Positions 10,548 through 23,754 of a stretch of DNA of 64,000 bases are shown piece by piece. The notes under the pieces are model-generated. The model was not told where the DNA came from, did no database searches, and was given only the letters and a program-made list of their open reading frames with translations. The number at the start of each line of letters is the position of its first letter. Position 1 is the stretch's first letter. The DNA comes from Notospermus geniculatus (taxonomy: Eukaryota; Nemertea; Pilidiophora; Heteronemertea; Lineidae), in assembly GCA_002633025.1 (NCBI GenBank), contig NMRB01000003.1, positions 346,746 through 410,745 of the forward strand, in the 5' to 3' direction. The translations under genes and the position numbers were made by a program.

Positions 10548-12325
10548 AGTCTCACTTCACTCTCCTTTTCTAAGAGAGTTTGTTTGAATGGGTTTCGCGA
10601 TATCAGGTATCCCAAATGGAATATTTGTGGACTGGGAGATGAGCTTGCCGCGAAATCCAAACCATTTCCTTACCGTTACACTTGTCTCACCAACTGCATA
10701 AAATCCTTTTTTTTTTCATTAACGTTTGGACATGAAAATATAGCCCACATTACCACTTGGTGGAAAAAGGAAACAACATGGCAAGTTGTAGTTGAATCGA
10801 AATTTGTAACAGTGTAAGCGAGTGTTGTTGCCGTAAGTGATATAGAACTCACATATACCATACGAGTAGCCTGCTAAGATATTCAATAACTAAGCTAAGG
10901 AAATTAAAAATGACATGTCAATTTGATAGCGCAAGTGACATTCTCAAGGTGATTTCTTTCCACTCAGAAATGTAATTCACCTTCAGGAGGATTTAGAATT
11001 GCGGAATCATTTGAGATGATATTCAAGAACGTTCCTTTGGTGAATTTGAAATGTGCTTGTAACTGGATTTTAGAACAGAACCTGGGTACACAAATCAACT
11101 GAAATACATGTATAAATCTGTCTATAAATCTGTCAGTGTGGTCATATGCGAGAGACTCAGCCTGTCTGCAGGGAAGGTGGTGTGCTAGAATTAACAGTGG
11201 GTTAATATGTAGCGTGTTTGGTCTGGTGTAGATGTTGATTTCGCTTAATCAAAAGGCTAAATATACTCTTTTGTTCCAGTTTCTTTGATATCCAGCCTCC
11301 ACAGTGTGGACAGATGGGGGCTCTTGGACCCTGATAATAGCAGAAAGATCCTATCATTGTGATTTCATTGGTTAGGGGCTGTCTACCAGCCCGATCAAGA
11401 TCTGCATGGTGCCCCATTAGGCTACGGTTACCTAACCCCTAATGACATGCTAATTCTTGTTCTGCTGCTTTGCTGACTTCCCTTTGATACATGAATATTT
11501 GGGGGTAATAAAGGTTGTGTTGGATAGAATCGGGGGTAATAATGCAATACTTGTGAACACTGGGAGGCCATCGCAGCCTTTGTTGACCATGGCATGTTAA
11601 ATCTTGTATCTGGCTTGCCACATTAACCAAATGTCAAGATATATTAGCGATTCTAAGGCAAGGAGCCTAAATTGCTTACACTTGACATTGTTATTGGATT
11701 CAGTCATTTTGGTTGTCTGGGTTCTTGTAAAGATGTGGCATTTTCTGATGGATATGAAACATGGTGAATGAGCATGTTGATCAAAATTTGATTGCTTCTC
11801 TGCCATTCTGTCCCTCTTGCTACAGCCTTGGGATTAGGGGCGTTACGCCCTGGATGGAACATTTGCTGTGGCAGTTCAGATGACAACATTACCACTTCGT
11901 AGAATGCCACATACATGGACATACTGGTACATGTATTTGACTGATAGCTCCTTCCCTTTCTGTTTTTTCACATGTCGTTTATTTTCTTATTTACTTTTTG
12001 CTACATGTTGTTCAAACATTGACAAATACTAGTATCTTGGCGATGGAACTCCTTTGTGAGGTACTGCAGTTCTCACTGGGGACGTCATATAAAGACACTA
12101 TCATCATGCGAAAGTCACGAGAAATGAATAATTTCATCGCAAGAATATGACAGGACTCCTTATCATGCGCATAAATATTGATAACATGCATAGATATTCT
12201 TGTGATGTCCCCTTTGTTCTAAATTTGACCATTTTCATCATGGACGTTGGTCATTTCGTATGACATTTCGCGATCTTGGGGTGATACCCTCACAACATGT
12301 CTGAAAGTATTATCATACTTATCAA
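10548..12325. other. Unassigned non-coding stretch
   Basis: The longest frame is 117 codons (10464-10817, plus), and it overlaps the end of duplication D. It has no domain I recognise. No repeats or TIR elements were found. Nothing else can be supported here. Confidence 0.5.
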
Positions 12326-12393
12326 CTTATCATTACCTCAGTATTATTCTGAGAAGGNATACTTATCATTACCTCAGTATTATTCTGAGAAGG
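12326..12393. repeat. 32 bp exact duplication across a single n
   Basis: 12326-12357 and 12362-12393 are identical and lie on either side of n at 12358. This is how two contigs look when their overlapping ends were not merged. The small frame reported across it is an artefact of the join. Confidence 0.9.
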
Positions 12394-12435
12394 TCACGTA
12401 TGTCAATGGATCAGATAACAATTTGATGAAAAATG

Positions 12436-12488
12436 CCCCCCCCCCCATTGAGTGTAAATTTACAAAAATCCTACTCGGGGGGGGGGGG
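12436..12488. repeat. Poly-C / poly-G inverted pair
   Basis: A C run at 12436-12446 and a G run at 12477-12488 flank a 30 bp core that contains the palindrome TGTAAATTTACA. The whole could fold into a hairpin. It may be the centre of an old foldback element, though I see no outer TIR or TSD. Confidence 0.5.
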
Positions 12489-15400
12489 TTGAGATGAATA
12501 AAAATACCCCAAAATGCTTCCCAGTTTCCGTCCTTGCCCCCACTTTTGATTACGAAAACGAACGACGCTTAATTGTGTTCACCTCTCAGGAGGACCTGGT
12601 TAGCTAACAGGCAACAGCTGCCATGTTCTTCACATTCCAAAAATGGGGGAATGAGGAAATATAAAATAATCTATTTTTGCCCGCACCTAATTGGCTAATC
12701 AATTCAGTTTCTATTTTCTGAAGCAGCAACTCAAGAAACATGTGGCCGCTGCCATGGTGGTCATGTTGGAATTTTGTTCCTTTAGATAACCAGGTCTATG
12801 TCATCACAAAAGTTTGACCGTGTCTGTCCTCTGTTCAGAATATGATAGAGGGTAAAATTATTACCGGTATTTGTAATGGCAAATAACAACCAGCTAGCAC
12901 AACATGATTTCATGTCCAATATCTTGACCATGGCCATGTACTCGTACTGCCTCCTTCAGCTGTAGGCAAGGGCTTCACACTGAATATCCCTCTTCACTCT
13001 ATGATTTATTGATACAGAAGAGGAGACGTCAGGATTATATGATTGTGTTACTGTAGGGTTTCGAGGCTAGCCTGTAAGCAGCCTAGTACTCCATCATCCT
13101 CACAGTGCCAGAGATGAAACAAATGGACTCCTAAATTGNGAAGTCAGATAGTTGAATGAGAAACATCGAAAAGTAGTTTTATTGAGACATCGACATCGGA
13201 ATCATGTATCGTTTTGTAATCGTGCTTCGAATCAAATACAGTCCTCTTCGATAGATGAACATCTTCGTTTTCAATATTATGTTGATCTTCGCAACAGTGG
13301 CGTCCATGGTCATTACGCAAAACACGTCCATCTATCTTCATTACTGGTAATTTCACTCATCCTTTCCTTCCTAGTGGTCTCATTACCATTCTTTTATGGA
13401 AAAAGTAAGGATTTTGATGCTATTCTAAAAAATATTGAAAATGCCATTAGCATGCCATCATTTGCCATATATCCAGAAGGGGAACTCTGACAATGAACGT
13501 ATCGGTTGTTCCTCCGGTCTTTTTGCCAAGCCTCAGCTTCCTTGTCCTCCCTTCATTGAGAATCATGATTCTTCATACCGCATATGATCAGATGATTGGC
13601 TCTCATAATGATATAAATTATCACTTCATGCCTTTTTGCACACAGTTACTTTCTCATCCTCCCCCACCTCCCCTGACACGCCGTACCGTTCCATGTGTAC
13701 ATACTGTGTGCTGTAGATAAAATCTTACCTTCCCTTTCGCCGAGGGCAGTATAAGCACTTCAGCATGTCGCGTGTGGTTCAGCTGGGTGCACAATGCTCG
13801 ATCTTGTTAAGCTTCATAGCGCAAGTTTCTCCCCATGGCACTGGCTTCTGTATTGTTCCGACTGGCATCATTATGAGGCTCGCCTCTGGTTACAGTGCCA
13901 AGTACTATGCGAGTAAGAACAAGTTAACTTCGCCCGTATCGTACGCTACAATCCTTAATGACCTCAGTCGAGTGTCCATTGTTCACACCTGTTTCAGTGG
14001 AGGTGGCTCTCACAGGTCCTGGAGCGGCAGGGTTTTGAGTTACTTTGCAAGGCTGAGGCCGACCAAGATAATGGTAGCTAAATCACGTATGAAGTAATGA
14101 ATGCGTGACAAATGATAGCTGCGTGGTCTTAGGGCGTTAATCAGACCGTTATCAGTGATGGATGGCGAAAAGGCAAACTCAGGTTGGCCAGTGTGTAAAT
14201 TGCCCCCTACCAGTCCTGCGCTATGTCGTGTATGTAGTCGTTCGGTTTTGGTGTTGTAATAGATGGAAACTGGATAATAGAAATGTGTATGTTGCTAATG
14301 TTTTTCCATGTAACTACTATATACAAATGTAGGCTGACTCGATCATGCTAAAAAACAAACAGTAGTTTAATGAGTTACAAATTGCGTGATGCTGATGTTA
14401 TGACTAACTATTAGCCACACTCATGGTAAAAAACTCGCACCCAGTATTTGTAGAGGAGAAAGGGGCAACATCATCATTACATTAATCCACTCTCCTGCGT
14501 GATAGAAGAGAAAACCTGAAGCATGGCAATTAGATCAAGTCACTCTACCGTGAAGAGGAAAGTGGCAACTCGGCAATTAGATTAAGCCTTTCCATTGTGT
14601 TGAAGACAGGAAGGTTTATCTCATCACAAGCTTCAATGGAGTGTCATCACCAGTTTCAATAGGCACCTGTTCCTTCTACATCACTGACGGGGACACAATA
14701 CAACAAACTTGCTGGAAAGAATTACCCTGGACAGGTCCTTGCCTCACTGGCTAACAATGTCGAGTACAACATGTTTCACTTAACTTGATCCACAGAAACT
14801 GTACAATGTCTTCAGCAGCTGCACTCTCTTTGTAATTCTTGTTGGGTAGATCAGTCTGTAACGGAAAGCTGATTCAATATGGGCTGCCTATTGGGTGTGA
14901 CTATAGGTTTTCTGATGGCAATGCAAACTTCAATGATTGCAGAGGGGGATTGTGGCCTTTGGGTGACCTGCTGTCAGCTGTCGTATTAATCCATCAATTT
15001 CTGTTGAGTCGAGGATTAAATTAAAGCCATGATTGTGCCGTGGAGAAGAGCAACTGCTGAGTGGCAGAAGCCTTTCAGCCGGCTGCAAATCATTGCCAAA
15101 AATATCCATTCGGTTATAATGAAACATTTCAGTGATTTTATCGGTCAGTGGTGTTTAGTTCCAGGCATAAAATGTTCAAGACCCATACTTCCTATGATTG
15201 ATCGTCAGTCCCAATATTCAGTATTGTCTTACCAATATGGATAACCTTATTGAAACTCAAATTCGTATTCTCATTCAAATGTATGCAAATCTTTATGTCC
15301 ATGAAAGCTATGTTGACCTAAGATGCCTATTGTCCTTCGTTGCATATTGAATAGCCTAGGATGCTGTATGAAACCAATACCAAATCATGGCTTACAAGCG

Positions 15401-16360
15401 TGGCAGGTTGTGTAACCTGCTGTGGTATAACTTGTTTCCGTTCTCATTGTCTCTATTTGAATACCAGTGCTGTATCACCAGCTGAAAGGGTCAAGTGGCA
15501 AGACAAACAAGGAACAGAACCTGAAATAAACAGTGTAGAACTAGTATCAGAAAAAATTGTTTACTCATGTAAATACAAGTTATACTAGTATTTTCCCACA
15601 TGAAATGTTGAAATAAAAACGAGTCATAACCGCAACCGCAACCGTTATGTTTGTTGGCGACTGATCCAGAACTGCAGCCATCGTATCTTCATAGATTCCT
15701 CGTTTGAAAGCCTATGATTTGAAGACAGTTTGATGAGTAATCTCAGATACTTTGAAATGATCACTAATGACAACTCTTAATGGCAAAGTAAGGGCTGCCA
15801 CTCCTCGATGGCTTTGCAACATAAATCGAAAGATGTGCTGCAAGGGTTTATTTCAATAAGAGATGGTGGGAAATGCTTACTCCAGGGATGATTACCACGC
15901 AATATAAATTGTCAATATGAAATTCCGGAAGGATCTTTCTGACACTTGACGGAATGATTCAACACTGATGGTGGTTTTCAAGGACATATATTTCTTTTGG
16001 GAATTGAGTTGGATTGGAGGCAAGGCCGATGTAATGATGGGGGATTAAAGTGTATGATAAGCCAAAATTAATGAAGAATATCACTCTGTTGATTAATCAA
16101 TCAAACGAATTGTGAGATTGTGGCCTTCGTTTGCTGACAGACCTGATGGTGCCTTCCAATATTTTACGTTTGATGCACAAAGTTGTTCTTACAATACGAG
16201 TGTCAGTTTTAATTGCTTTTTACAATGCCAACTAGCAGCTTATATATGTGAGAGGTGGTCAAGGAAAACCCGTTTGACGTCGCTGAATGATCAACAAGGG
16301 CGTCATCTTGTCTGTGCATTAATCTGCTACTGTTTACCTGTTACGAAGTACATTTCAGCT
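12489..16360. other. Unassigned stretch with two weak open frames
   Basis: A lone n at 13139 marks another contig join. The frame at 13152-13490 (plus, 112 codons) has a charged N-terminal half and one hydrophobic segment around residues 62-83. The frame at 13765-14097 (plus, 110 codons) has no recognised motif. Neither has a convincing start context or homology I can name, and both may be chance. A degenerate ~60 bp tandem is visible near 14525-14600 (GGCAATTAGAT twice). A 7 bp hairpin GCAGGTTGTGTAACCTGC lies near 15402. Confidence 0.4.
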
Positions 16361-16362
16361 AT

Positions 16363-16421
<59 letters not shown>

Positions 16422-16423
16422 TT
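16361..16423 (+). repeat. (ATTT)n microsatellite
   Basis: About 16 uninterrupted ATTT units. Translation gives the artefactual LFIY repeat seen in a small frame at 16112-16438. Confidence 0.97.
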
Positions 16424-16977
16424 GAAATGTGGAGTTAACCAAAAAGGCCATTAACACTTTCTTCAAATACTACATCCGACTGGTTTTCCTACACTACTTC
16501 TCATATTCTGGGAGGGGGAGAAATCGGTACGAAACATAAACCAATAAGCGTGATTCAAATGTTTTACTATTACTTGATATCAATAGCAACGATTGAGAAA
16601 TCTTTTCAAGGACACCGGTGTTCGTTAATGGGATTTGCGTGTTGGTTTCAACTGTCAAAGATGAGGCAGCTATATGTGACAACTGGAAGGTTGCTGCTCC
16701 AAGGACATACATCCCCCACGGTGATTCTCATTTGTCGGGTTTCAAATGTCGATATCATGATGTATGTAAAGACACATTCTGAGACAGTTGAGAGAAGGAA
16801 CTGACAAACCTGCTCGTATGACCATCACAGGCATCAGATAGCACATGCAATAAGGTTCACCGTTTTCCACTGTCCTATTAGCAGAGGTGGCTTCACATTT
16901 CTGCGTTCTGTATAACTGATTGCTCTTTCACCACTGGCGTTTTGAGTTTTACTGCACAACCCCTGAACGTCTTGATG

Positions 16978-17067
16978 TGAAATGCGTCACCAGATGTGTG
17001 GAGACCTTGAAATGCGTCACCAGATGTGTGGAGACCTTGAAATGCGTCACCAGATGTGTGGAGACCT
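16978..17067 (+). repeat. 30 bp tandem repeat, 3 exact copies
   Basis: The unit TGAAATGCGTCACC + AGATGTGTGGAGACCT occurs three times with no base differences. The period is 30 bp. Perfect identity suggests recent expansion or a likely polymorphic minisatellite. It contains no open frame of note. Confidence 0.95.
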
Positions 17068-18338
17068 TAATTGTATAATGTTGGATGAATCAGTATCGTA
17101 CCATAATGACTGAAAAAGATATTCCATCTAAGTCATTTTTCTCCTGTCGACAACCTTCCAAAATCTCATATGTCTTCTTCTCATTCTGCACCTTTTCGTG
17201 TGGAATTCTCGCCTTTTTGTGACTGTCAATATCGATACAATGGTAGATTTGGAAATGCTCCACAACAACCTTCCTTGACCTGATTATTTCAAGGATACAT
17301 ACAAACCCTAAGGGCACGAACGATCGTCGTTAATTCTCTCCAATCAGCTTCTCTGGAGGGACTCCTTATCTGTAATCGCCACCTTGCCTTGTGTCACCAA
17401 CTGATAAATCACAGAAACCCAAACTATGTTCGCCCCTATTGATTTTCTTTAGTTTATGCCCGATCATAGAAGACAAGATCTTGGTCTTATTAACCTCTTG
17501 ATCTCTGAAAGACTTATTCTCACTTCAGCTTTTCATCAAATGTCGAAGTGTTCTTATGCGTATCATATATTAAACATTAACCCTTTCTACTGGTGGTCCT
17601 TAGGAGAGAAGACAATACACAAACCAACCATACCAACGTGATTTTATCAAATAATCCCCCTCCCCACCCGCGTGTAAGAAACAATTCTGTGACAGCATAT
17701 CAAGAGTCATGTTACAAAAAACGAACTAAAGATCTCATTGACAGTTTCAATCTCAAACGAGCTGAACCTAACACATTCCATGTTGTCACTAACATCCCAT
17801 TCTCTACATCTGAAATCAAATGCCCGTGGCATTTTCCCATGATTATCCCCATCATCGGCAAGTCTTTTGGATCTCTCCTGACTTTTCTTTGTTTGCGATG
17901 ACACCCAAAACGCCAGCTGCCAAATCTTATTATCCAACACCAATTACGTTGTGTACTCGAGAAATATTGAGACAATTCCCGGGGAGTTTTTATTCAAAGA
18001 GATTGGCGATTTCAGATAACAATCTGAATATTTTATTCGCCTACAGGGCTCAGCACACATTGATTGCGAGGTTTAATGAAGCGTCTACGAAAAGTTGAAT
18101 GTTCTCTTTATGGTCTTAAGTTCCTGGCAGAGAGTTACGTTAAGAACAAAAGCAACATGGCTTCTTTGATTTCCACACCAAGTAATCAAATCAAGATTAA
18201 ATTGAATGAGGTTTTTCTAAGAATGCTTTAGAATGTGAAATTCATCTATAGCTTGCGAGCCTTGATGGTTCTGCCGATTAAGTTCCACTTTTCTTCATGA
18301 TCTATTGTATGGGATTTTTCCGTCGGCATCGAAGCCAT
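17068..18338. other. Unassigned non-coding stretch
   Basis: Overlapping frames of 60-102 codons occur on both strands at 17593-18098. None resembles a known family, and mutual overlap on both strands argues against coding. No repeats were found. Confidence 0.45.
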
Positions 18339-18590
18339 AGCATTATGGGACCTGGTATTAGTACCGAAGAGGCCACCTCAAGCTGCTGATGTTCCCATCT
18401 TGGATGGGAATCTTTTACTTGCCCTTGCAGAGGGGCAAGGTACAAGGCACCACGGCTTACTGTCCCATGCGACGGACTGAAGAGCCAGGGATGATTAAAT
18501 CCCATAAATGCGATATGCCCGGGATTCGAACCCGGGACCTGCCGCTTGCTCAGCTAAGCGGACGTGATAACCACTAGGCTGTCAAGGGTC
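18339..18590 (-). mobile_element. tRNA-derived SINE, near full length
   Basis: On the minus strand the head has an A box AGCCTAGTGG (18571-18580) and a perfect B box GGTTCGAATCC (18522-18532). The RNA polymerase III promoter spacing is therefore tRNA-like. The acceptor stem does not pair and the anticodon loop is one base too long, so this is not a working tRNA gene. The body (about 18339-18510) is shared with 62547-62745. It contains the inverted repeat TTCCCATC/GATGGGAA and TTGCCC...GGGCAA. The tail end is at the low-coordinate side. Confidence 0.8.
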
Positions 18591-20009
18591 CTCATGATCT
18601 ATCGTTATTATGGAGGACTCCAGCATTTGCTTCACAGGCTGAAATCTGTCAAGAGCGTGTGCCATGCTTTGCGTTGCTCTTGTTGCACAATGGGACCGAT
18701 TCCACATAAGCCTTGGTTTCCCTCTTTTTGCAGCCAGTGCCAACAGGCCATGAGTCCCGCTTTAAATAACTACCAAAGCTGACAAAAACAGACAGTAGCT
18801 GCTTAAACATCATCACCACTGCCAAATCTGCACTGCTGTTCTAAGATATATTCAATCTAACCTTTATAATCTAGATACATAGACCTGGGGTGTTCCCAAT
18901 TATCGGTTATCTATAAACCAATAAGTTGAATAGATTTCTATCAGTATTTCATATGATGCGGCCTTGCCAACATGTCAATTAGAAATGAGATATACTGACA
19001 TTTTACATTCAATTAGAGACCTGACATGCCTGACTGGATGCCATGTTCATTGAATACTAATAGGAAATCAAAGACCTTATTGCTAACATGGTCTTTCAAA
19101 AGAAGCAGTTTCACCGCACTCATGTTGAAGTCCAGAATGAGAAACATAATGCTTTGAAATGCATTCTGAGTTACTCATACCAGAATCGATGAAACGAGAT
19201 ATGCACTATTCATCTCTTACAAGGCATTGATTGATCGGAATGATTTAAGAAATAGGTCAGTGTTGCAGATCACATATACATCAAAGGGTTTATTGATCTG
19301 CTGGCACATTGCATTATCTGCACTTGGTTTGCCATCAAATCTGTGTCATTCTGCCATTGATTTGCGTTGAGATTAAGAGAACTGTGCAATGATTTTTGTT
19401 CCGCGGCTGGACGTGTCACTATGGAGTGGACCCAGTCAGTGCCCAACTAGTCCATAATGTAGCTTCTTCACTTGGCTCAGACATTATCTTACCTGTCTCT
19501 AACATGTTGCTCGCATGTGCGCCAAATCTTGTTTTAGTCATCTTAAAGCCTCACGGTATTGAATTTTATGATTTTCAAAGTATTATGAGAGTGCAGGTGG
19601 AGGTCCCAAAGCCTCCCGAAGGTCCCCAAAACGCTTGCCTGATACGTACTTCAAAGAATCAAGACCTAGTTTTCAGCACACATTGAAAAAACTGCAGGCA
19701 GATATGGCAGAGCTCTAATGCATTCAGATAGAGTATAGTACATTTTACACTACACTAACGTCGGAGGACGTAAGCACTTCCTGAATTCAATACAGTGTGC
19801 CTTTAACTTGCCAATTTCATCGTTGTTCGTTACTCCTGTTACCAAAAATAGAAAAATCTATTTTTGCTGTTACTCAAGTCAATAGGCCTACTGGACTGTC
19901 AGAATCTATTTACTATCCCACCTTCTCGTATTAAAACTCCTGCGCAGTTTCAAACCGCTATCCACTACGTTCCCCGCGCTCTGAAACTGCTTCAGTTGAT
20001 GCGATCCTC
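18591..20009. other. Unassigned non-coding stretch
   Basis: The longest frame is 96 codons at 19396-19686, with no recognised domain. No repeat structure was noticed. Confidence 0.45.
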
Positions 20010-20221
20010 AAGGTATCACTAATAGACGGCGTTAGCTGTCCGATTCTGGGAATCCCCGCTGGGAATCTGCCGCGAATACATACATGTATGAATATACACT
20101 CTACATTTTGTACACGTATCTTAGCCAATCAGACAGTGTGTTACAGCGGCGTCGGTTGAACCTGTGATGATGGCTTATGATTGGATCCCTCGTCAAACAG
20201 CGCCGTCTATTGATGATCCTT
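20010..20221. mobile_element. Small TIR element (~212 bp)
   Basis: The left end AAGGTATCACTAATAGACGG and the inverted right end AAGGATCATCAATAGACGG share AATAGACGGCG and most flanking positions. The interior is GC-richer than its surroundings and has no open frame. No clear target-site duplication is visible, so the superfamily is unassigned. Confidence 0.55.
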
Positions 20222-21509
20222 CATTTTTGGCGCCAATCATGCCAGTGTTTTGTGGGTCACCAACTGGATACGGGAGACGAGTTTAACCTTCTCGTGAATA
20301 ATTTAAAGTGAATTCTTACCACAGTCGCGTTCCTCCACTAGATGCTGGTTCAGCATTACAGTGATGCGGAGACCTTTCCTGAGTCTTTTCACTCGTATTT
20401 CAAAAAATGCTGGCAGAAAATGAGTCGAAGATGCACAATGGCATTGACAGTAATTATTATTCCCGACTACAGAATTCCTCCCACGTTTTCTGTGATTTCT
20501 TCATCAGGTAGTTGTCATGTGAACAACCCAGCTCTTCTTGACAAACTGCTAATCTCTGTGCTGCATGATAAGCCTGATCAAAAACATCATGCTTGATATC
20601 TGAGAAAGAGAGAGATCTTATCATTTCGTTGCAACTATCAGAGGGTGAAAAAACATTTTTATGTACAAGGGTACCTCAATACTGTCTATGGAACTTTTTA
20701 GCTTGTTTACACGATGGGATGTGAGCCGGATAAAAATGGGTTTGTAGTTATGATACTGCTTTGTTTGATGTTCCATCCTAGGAAGATTAAAACTGGTTGC
20801 TTGTTCTTCATCATGTTCAGTCTCTTTGACCTTTATTGTTAGATATCCTGAGTAGCACATTTTTCCCAATTTATTGTATTCTCAGTCAGGAAATCGCAAC
20901 GAGCTGAGATGACAAGCTGTTTTGAAAGATGAAAAGCCCTTTACCATTAGATTTATTCAGGATTAAGCCTTCTGCATATGCAAGATGAAAACATGTTTGA
21001 AGACCAGGGTTTGCAGATTGTCTTGACTTTTTCTGTCTTGTAGGTCTTCGTGCAGAATTTTCAAACATGGAAAATTTCTTGAGCAGTATACACCTCCGAA
21101 CTGGGGAAATAATAACACTTGCAACCCAGGTTACAAGCTATGCAATTAATACATGTACGTATATGTCTGAGTAGAAAAGGAAACTTGAATATTCATAAAA
21201 AAACTCTGTTTAGTCACGACATGCTTTTTAGGTACACTCTCGTCTCCTGCGACAAAAATCTTATGTTATGAGGTGATACCATGATAATATGTTTGCTGAA
21301 GCCCTTTTGGAAGTAGCTAAAACACTAATTAGCACAGTACTAATTGGCATAACATACAGCAAAATATTCTTGATGGTATTGCTGTCATAATCAAAACTGC
21401 AATTGTTCTGTATGCATTCGGTTGTTATGAAAATTGGTTCTGTCATTGGATTATTTATAAATGTGTTCATTAGCTTGATGGAGTACACTTAAAAGTGAAA
21501 TATAGGAGA
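20222..21509. other. Unassigned non-coding stretch
   Basis: Short frames only, at most 84 codons (20342-20596, plus). The translation of that one looks plausible as protein but matches nothing I recognise. No repeats were seen. Confidence 0.4.
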
Positions 21510-21662
21510 TACAGTAGAACTCGCGTAACTCGACGTCGTATAACCCGTCACTGTGCACAAGTCGGCACCTGCCAGAAAGTCCCAATTAACTACAACGTTA
21601 TTTCCATTTAAAAATATGCACACAAGTCGTCATTCATAAGTCGTCATTTTACACAAGTCGTC
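21510..21662 (+). mobile_element. pogo/Tigger-like left end, cut by contig join
   Basis: TA followed by CAGTAGAACTCGCGTAACTC resembles the CAGTAGAACCTCG-type terminus of pogo/Tigger elements (Tc1/mariner superfamily, TA target). Downstream there are three copies of a CAAGTCGTCA word at 21612-21662. The sequence ends at the n at 21663, so the rest of the element is missing from this assembly. Confidence 0.5.
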
Positions 21663-22064
21663 ANTCTGATTGCCAGTGAACATCCTCGGTCTTTGGAAGC
21701 GGGATAAATTGCCGCAAAAGTGGTCAACTTGACTAAAGTACATGTAACCTGAAGTAAAATTTCACGAAGTGGTACCCCTCGACCAAATGTTTAATCATAT
21801 GAACAGATAGAAGTAAGAGCTAAGCACCATTGTACTCTTCAGTTCGGCCTTGGTATCAGCTGTGCATCATCATACGTGTTGTATGTTGATAACAACAACC
21901 AGCAGGACTGATCAGCACTACTCAAATGTGGTTCACAGTTCTGAAGGTTTACCCGCCCGAAGATTCACAAGTCTGACACTAGAAAAGTCTGACTTTATGT
22001 ACATCAGTGTGCTTTATTTTTGCTCGGAATTGGGAACGAGCAGCACTGGAAAGAGGTAAATGAC

Positions 22065-22199
22065 CAGGGTTTCTGCCAGAAATATTTTTGAGGGTATGCA
22101 GTTCTTCAAAATCAGCAAAAAACCCCATGAAATTAAAGAAAATGGCCCTTTTCTGTTCCTTTGAGGGTACTCACAGCGTACCCTCTGGCGGAAACACTG
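22065..22199. mobile_element. 135 bp MITE, CAG...CTG ends, 5 bp TSD
   Basis: The ends CAGGGTTTCTGCCAGA and (inverted) CAGTGTTTCCGCCAGA match at 14 of 16 positions. ATGAC flanks both sides (22060-22064, 22200-22204). Copy 2 has a single ATGAC at the same place (GGTAAATGACAGAAGC), so insertion is proven by an empty site. It also has internal GAGGGTA...TACCCTC repeats and is too short to code for a protein. hAT-like ends with an atypically short duplication. Confidence 0.9.
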
Positions 22200-22867
22200 A
22201 TGACAGAAGCAACATCAAAGTCGGTCTTGAACGCGAAAACCTGAGTGTATTGTATTCTTGGGATTGTGGTAGAATACCTGATTATTTTTTTCAGCATCAT
22301 TGATTGCCATCAAGTGAAGTAGCTGTGGCCATAAAACTAATGGTTCATTTCCAATAATACTATATCAAAACAATGTTTCACAGCTGATAAATATTCATGC
22401 GAAACGATTCGGGCTCCAATTGCAGCTTTATTATTTAAACAGTACCTTTGATGTATTGTGGTTTTCCAATGAATAGGTGTACCGTATTGACTCATGAAAA
22501 CCGTGACAGCTGATGAACAAATGTTTTTCTGTAAAAATGACAAGGCTGCCTTTACGAAAGTTTGATATTTGTCCAGTTGTATCAGATACTTAGTAGACTG
22601 TAGCCTACTTTATTTCGTCGATTTAGCTTTAAAGTTGTTTGTTGACATTTTGAATACACTTTAGACAACAACTAATTAATTCATAAGTCATTAGTAATGC
22701 TGGTGTACCAGAGACGAAAGTCCTCAGAAAGGAAGTACATGTACTCAAAAGCCTTGCATTGTGAAGGTTATGGTCAGGGTTAGTGACAATCCTTCACAAA
22801 GTCTCCATCCACTGCGACATCAGACACTTCCGATGTCCATAGCCTACACCATATACCAAGCAAAATA

Positions 22868-23278
22868 CTTTAAATTCGTTTCTCTAAGACCAGTGCCAGA
22901 TATGCAGGCCTCACGTCAAGTCCAACACCTTATTACCTTCAGTTGAATACGGTTGGGCAATTGGCAGGGTATTGTGTCCTTGTGTGCACCGATGCCGAGA
23001 AGGTCACCACGTCTGTTACACTGAGTTAGACTGAACTGATTCATCTTTTGTTAGATCTATTGATCACGCATGGTGGGGTGACTTTAGAATTTGTAGTATA
23101 CGGGGCGTGGCTTGTGGCTTTTCTATTTTGACCACACAGTTCCAAGAGCAGGTCAATGGAGAGTGTGAACCAATCAACCTGAATGGACTAAAAGTAAGCC
23201 CTATGACCTCATTGATATTAAAGCGGAGGGCGGTGCATAAGGATATAATGCACTGGTCTTAGAGAAACGAATTTAAAG
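22868..23278. mobile_element. 411 bp MITE, perfect ~29 bp TIRs, TSD TA
   Basis: The left terminus CTTTAAATTCGTTTCTCTAA continues to ACCAGTGC, and the right terminus is its exact inverse. TA flanks both sides (22866-22867, 23279-23280). Copy 2 has the empty site AAATATCTGC. Perfect TIRs and presence in one copy only indicate recent activity. A TA target suggests Tc1/mariner-type mobilisation. There is no transposase frame inside. Confidence 0.9.
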
Positions 23279-23754
23279 TATCTGCAAAGGATCGAAATGC
23301 ACTATGAAACTCAGTACTGTGCTGGTGATGTACTCCTGGCTTTTACATCAATAATAAAGCAATGTTAGTTTACCTTGATTTACCAACAGTATAGAGGGCA
23401 GTATCTCCTGGCGTGTCTGAAAGGACCAATCCATTATTTTCTCCGGGGCTTTCGATCAGGAAGCAGAGTGGCTCCAGTTCAGGAGTCTTTTGACAGTAAG
23501 ATTAGGGCCTAACTGCGGTATGTACCGAAAGTGAGGGCCCTTGCATGCCCAGTTGTGGCAGGTGAGCCGTTCACCCAACACATTACTGAAATGAGGGTTG
23601 AGTGGAGAAAAGATTATTTGTGTTCGGGCAGTTGCAGTACTTAATGACTTTCACTAATATAATTTCAAATTGACATAAAAATTCAACACTCTACAACAGT
23701 GACAACGTCCCTGTGCGTTTTAATATAAAGAGCTTCCTGGTGATGTGATGATTT

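Noticed and set aside
12297-12497. 66-codon frame with a repeated peptide
   Set aside because: The repeat comes from a 32 bp sequence duplicated across an n; an assembly artefact.
16112-16438. 108-codon frame ending in an LFIY repeat
   Set aside because: The repeat is the translation of the ATTT microsatellite, and the upstream part has no recognised features.
18514-18590. tRNA gene on the minus strand
   Set aside because: A and B boxes are good, but the acceptor stem does not pair and the anticodon loop is too long. The sequence continues into a SINE body shared with 62.5 kb.
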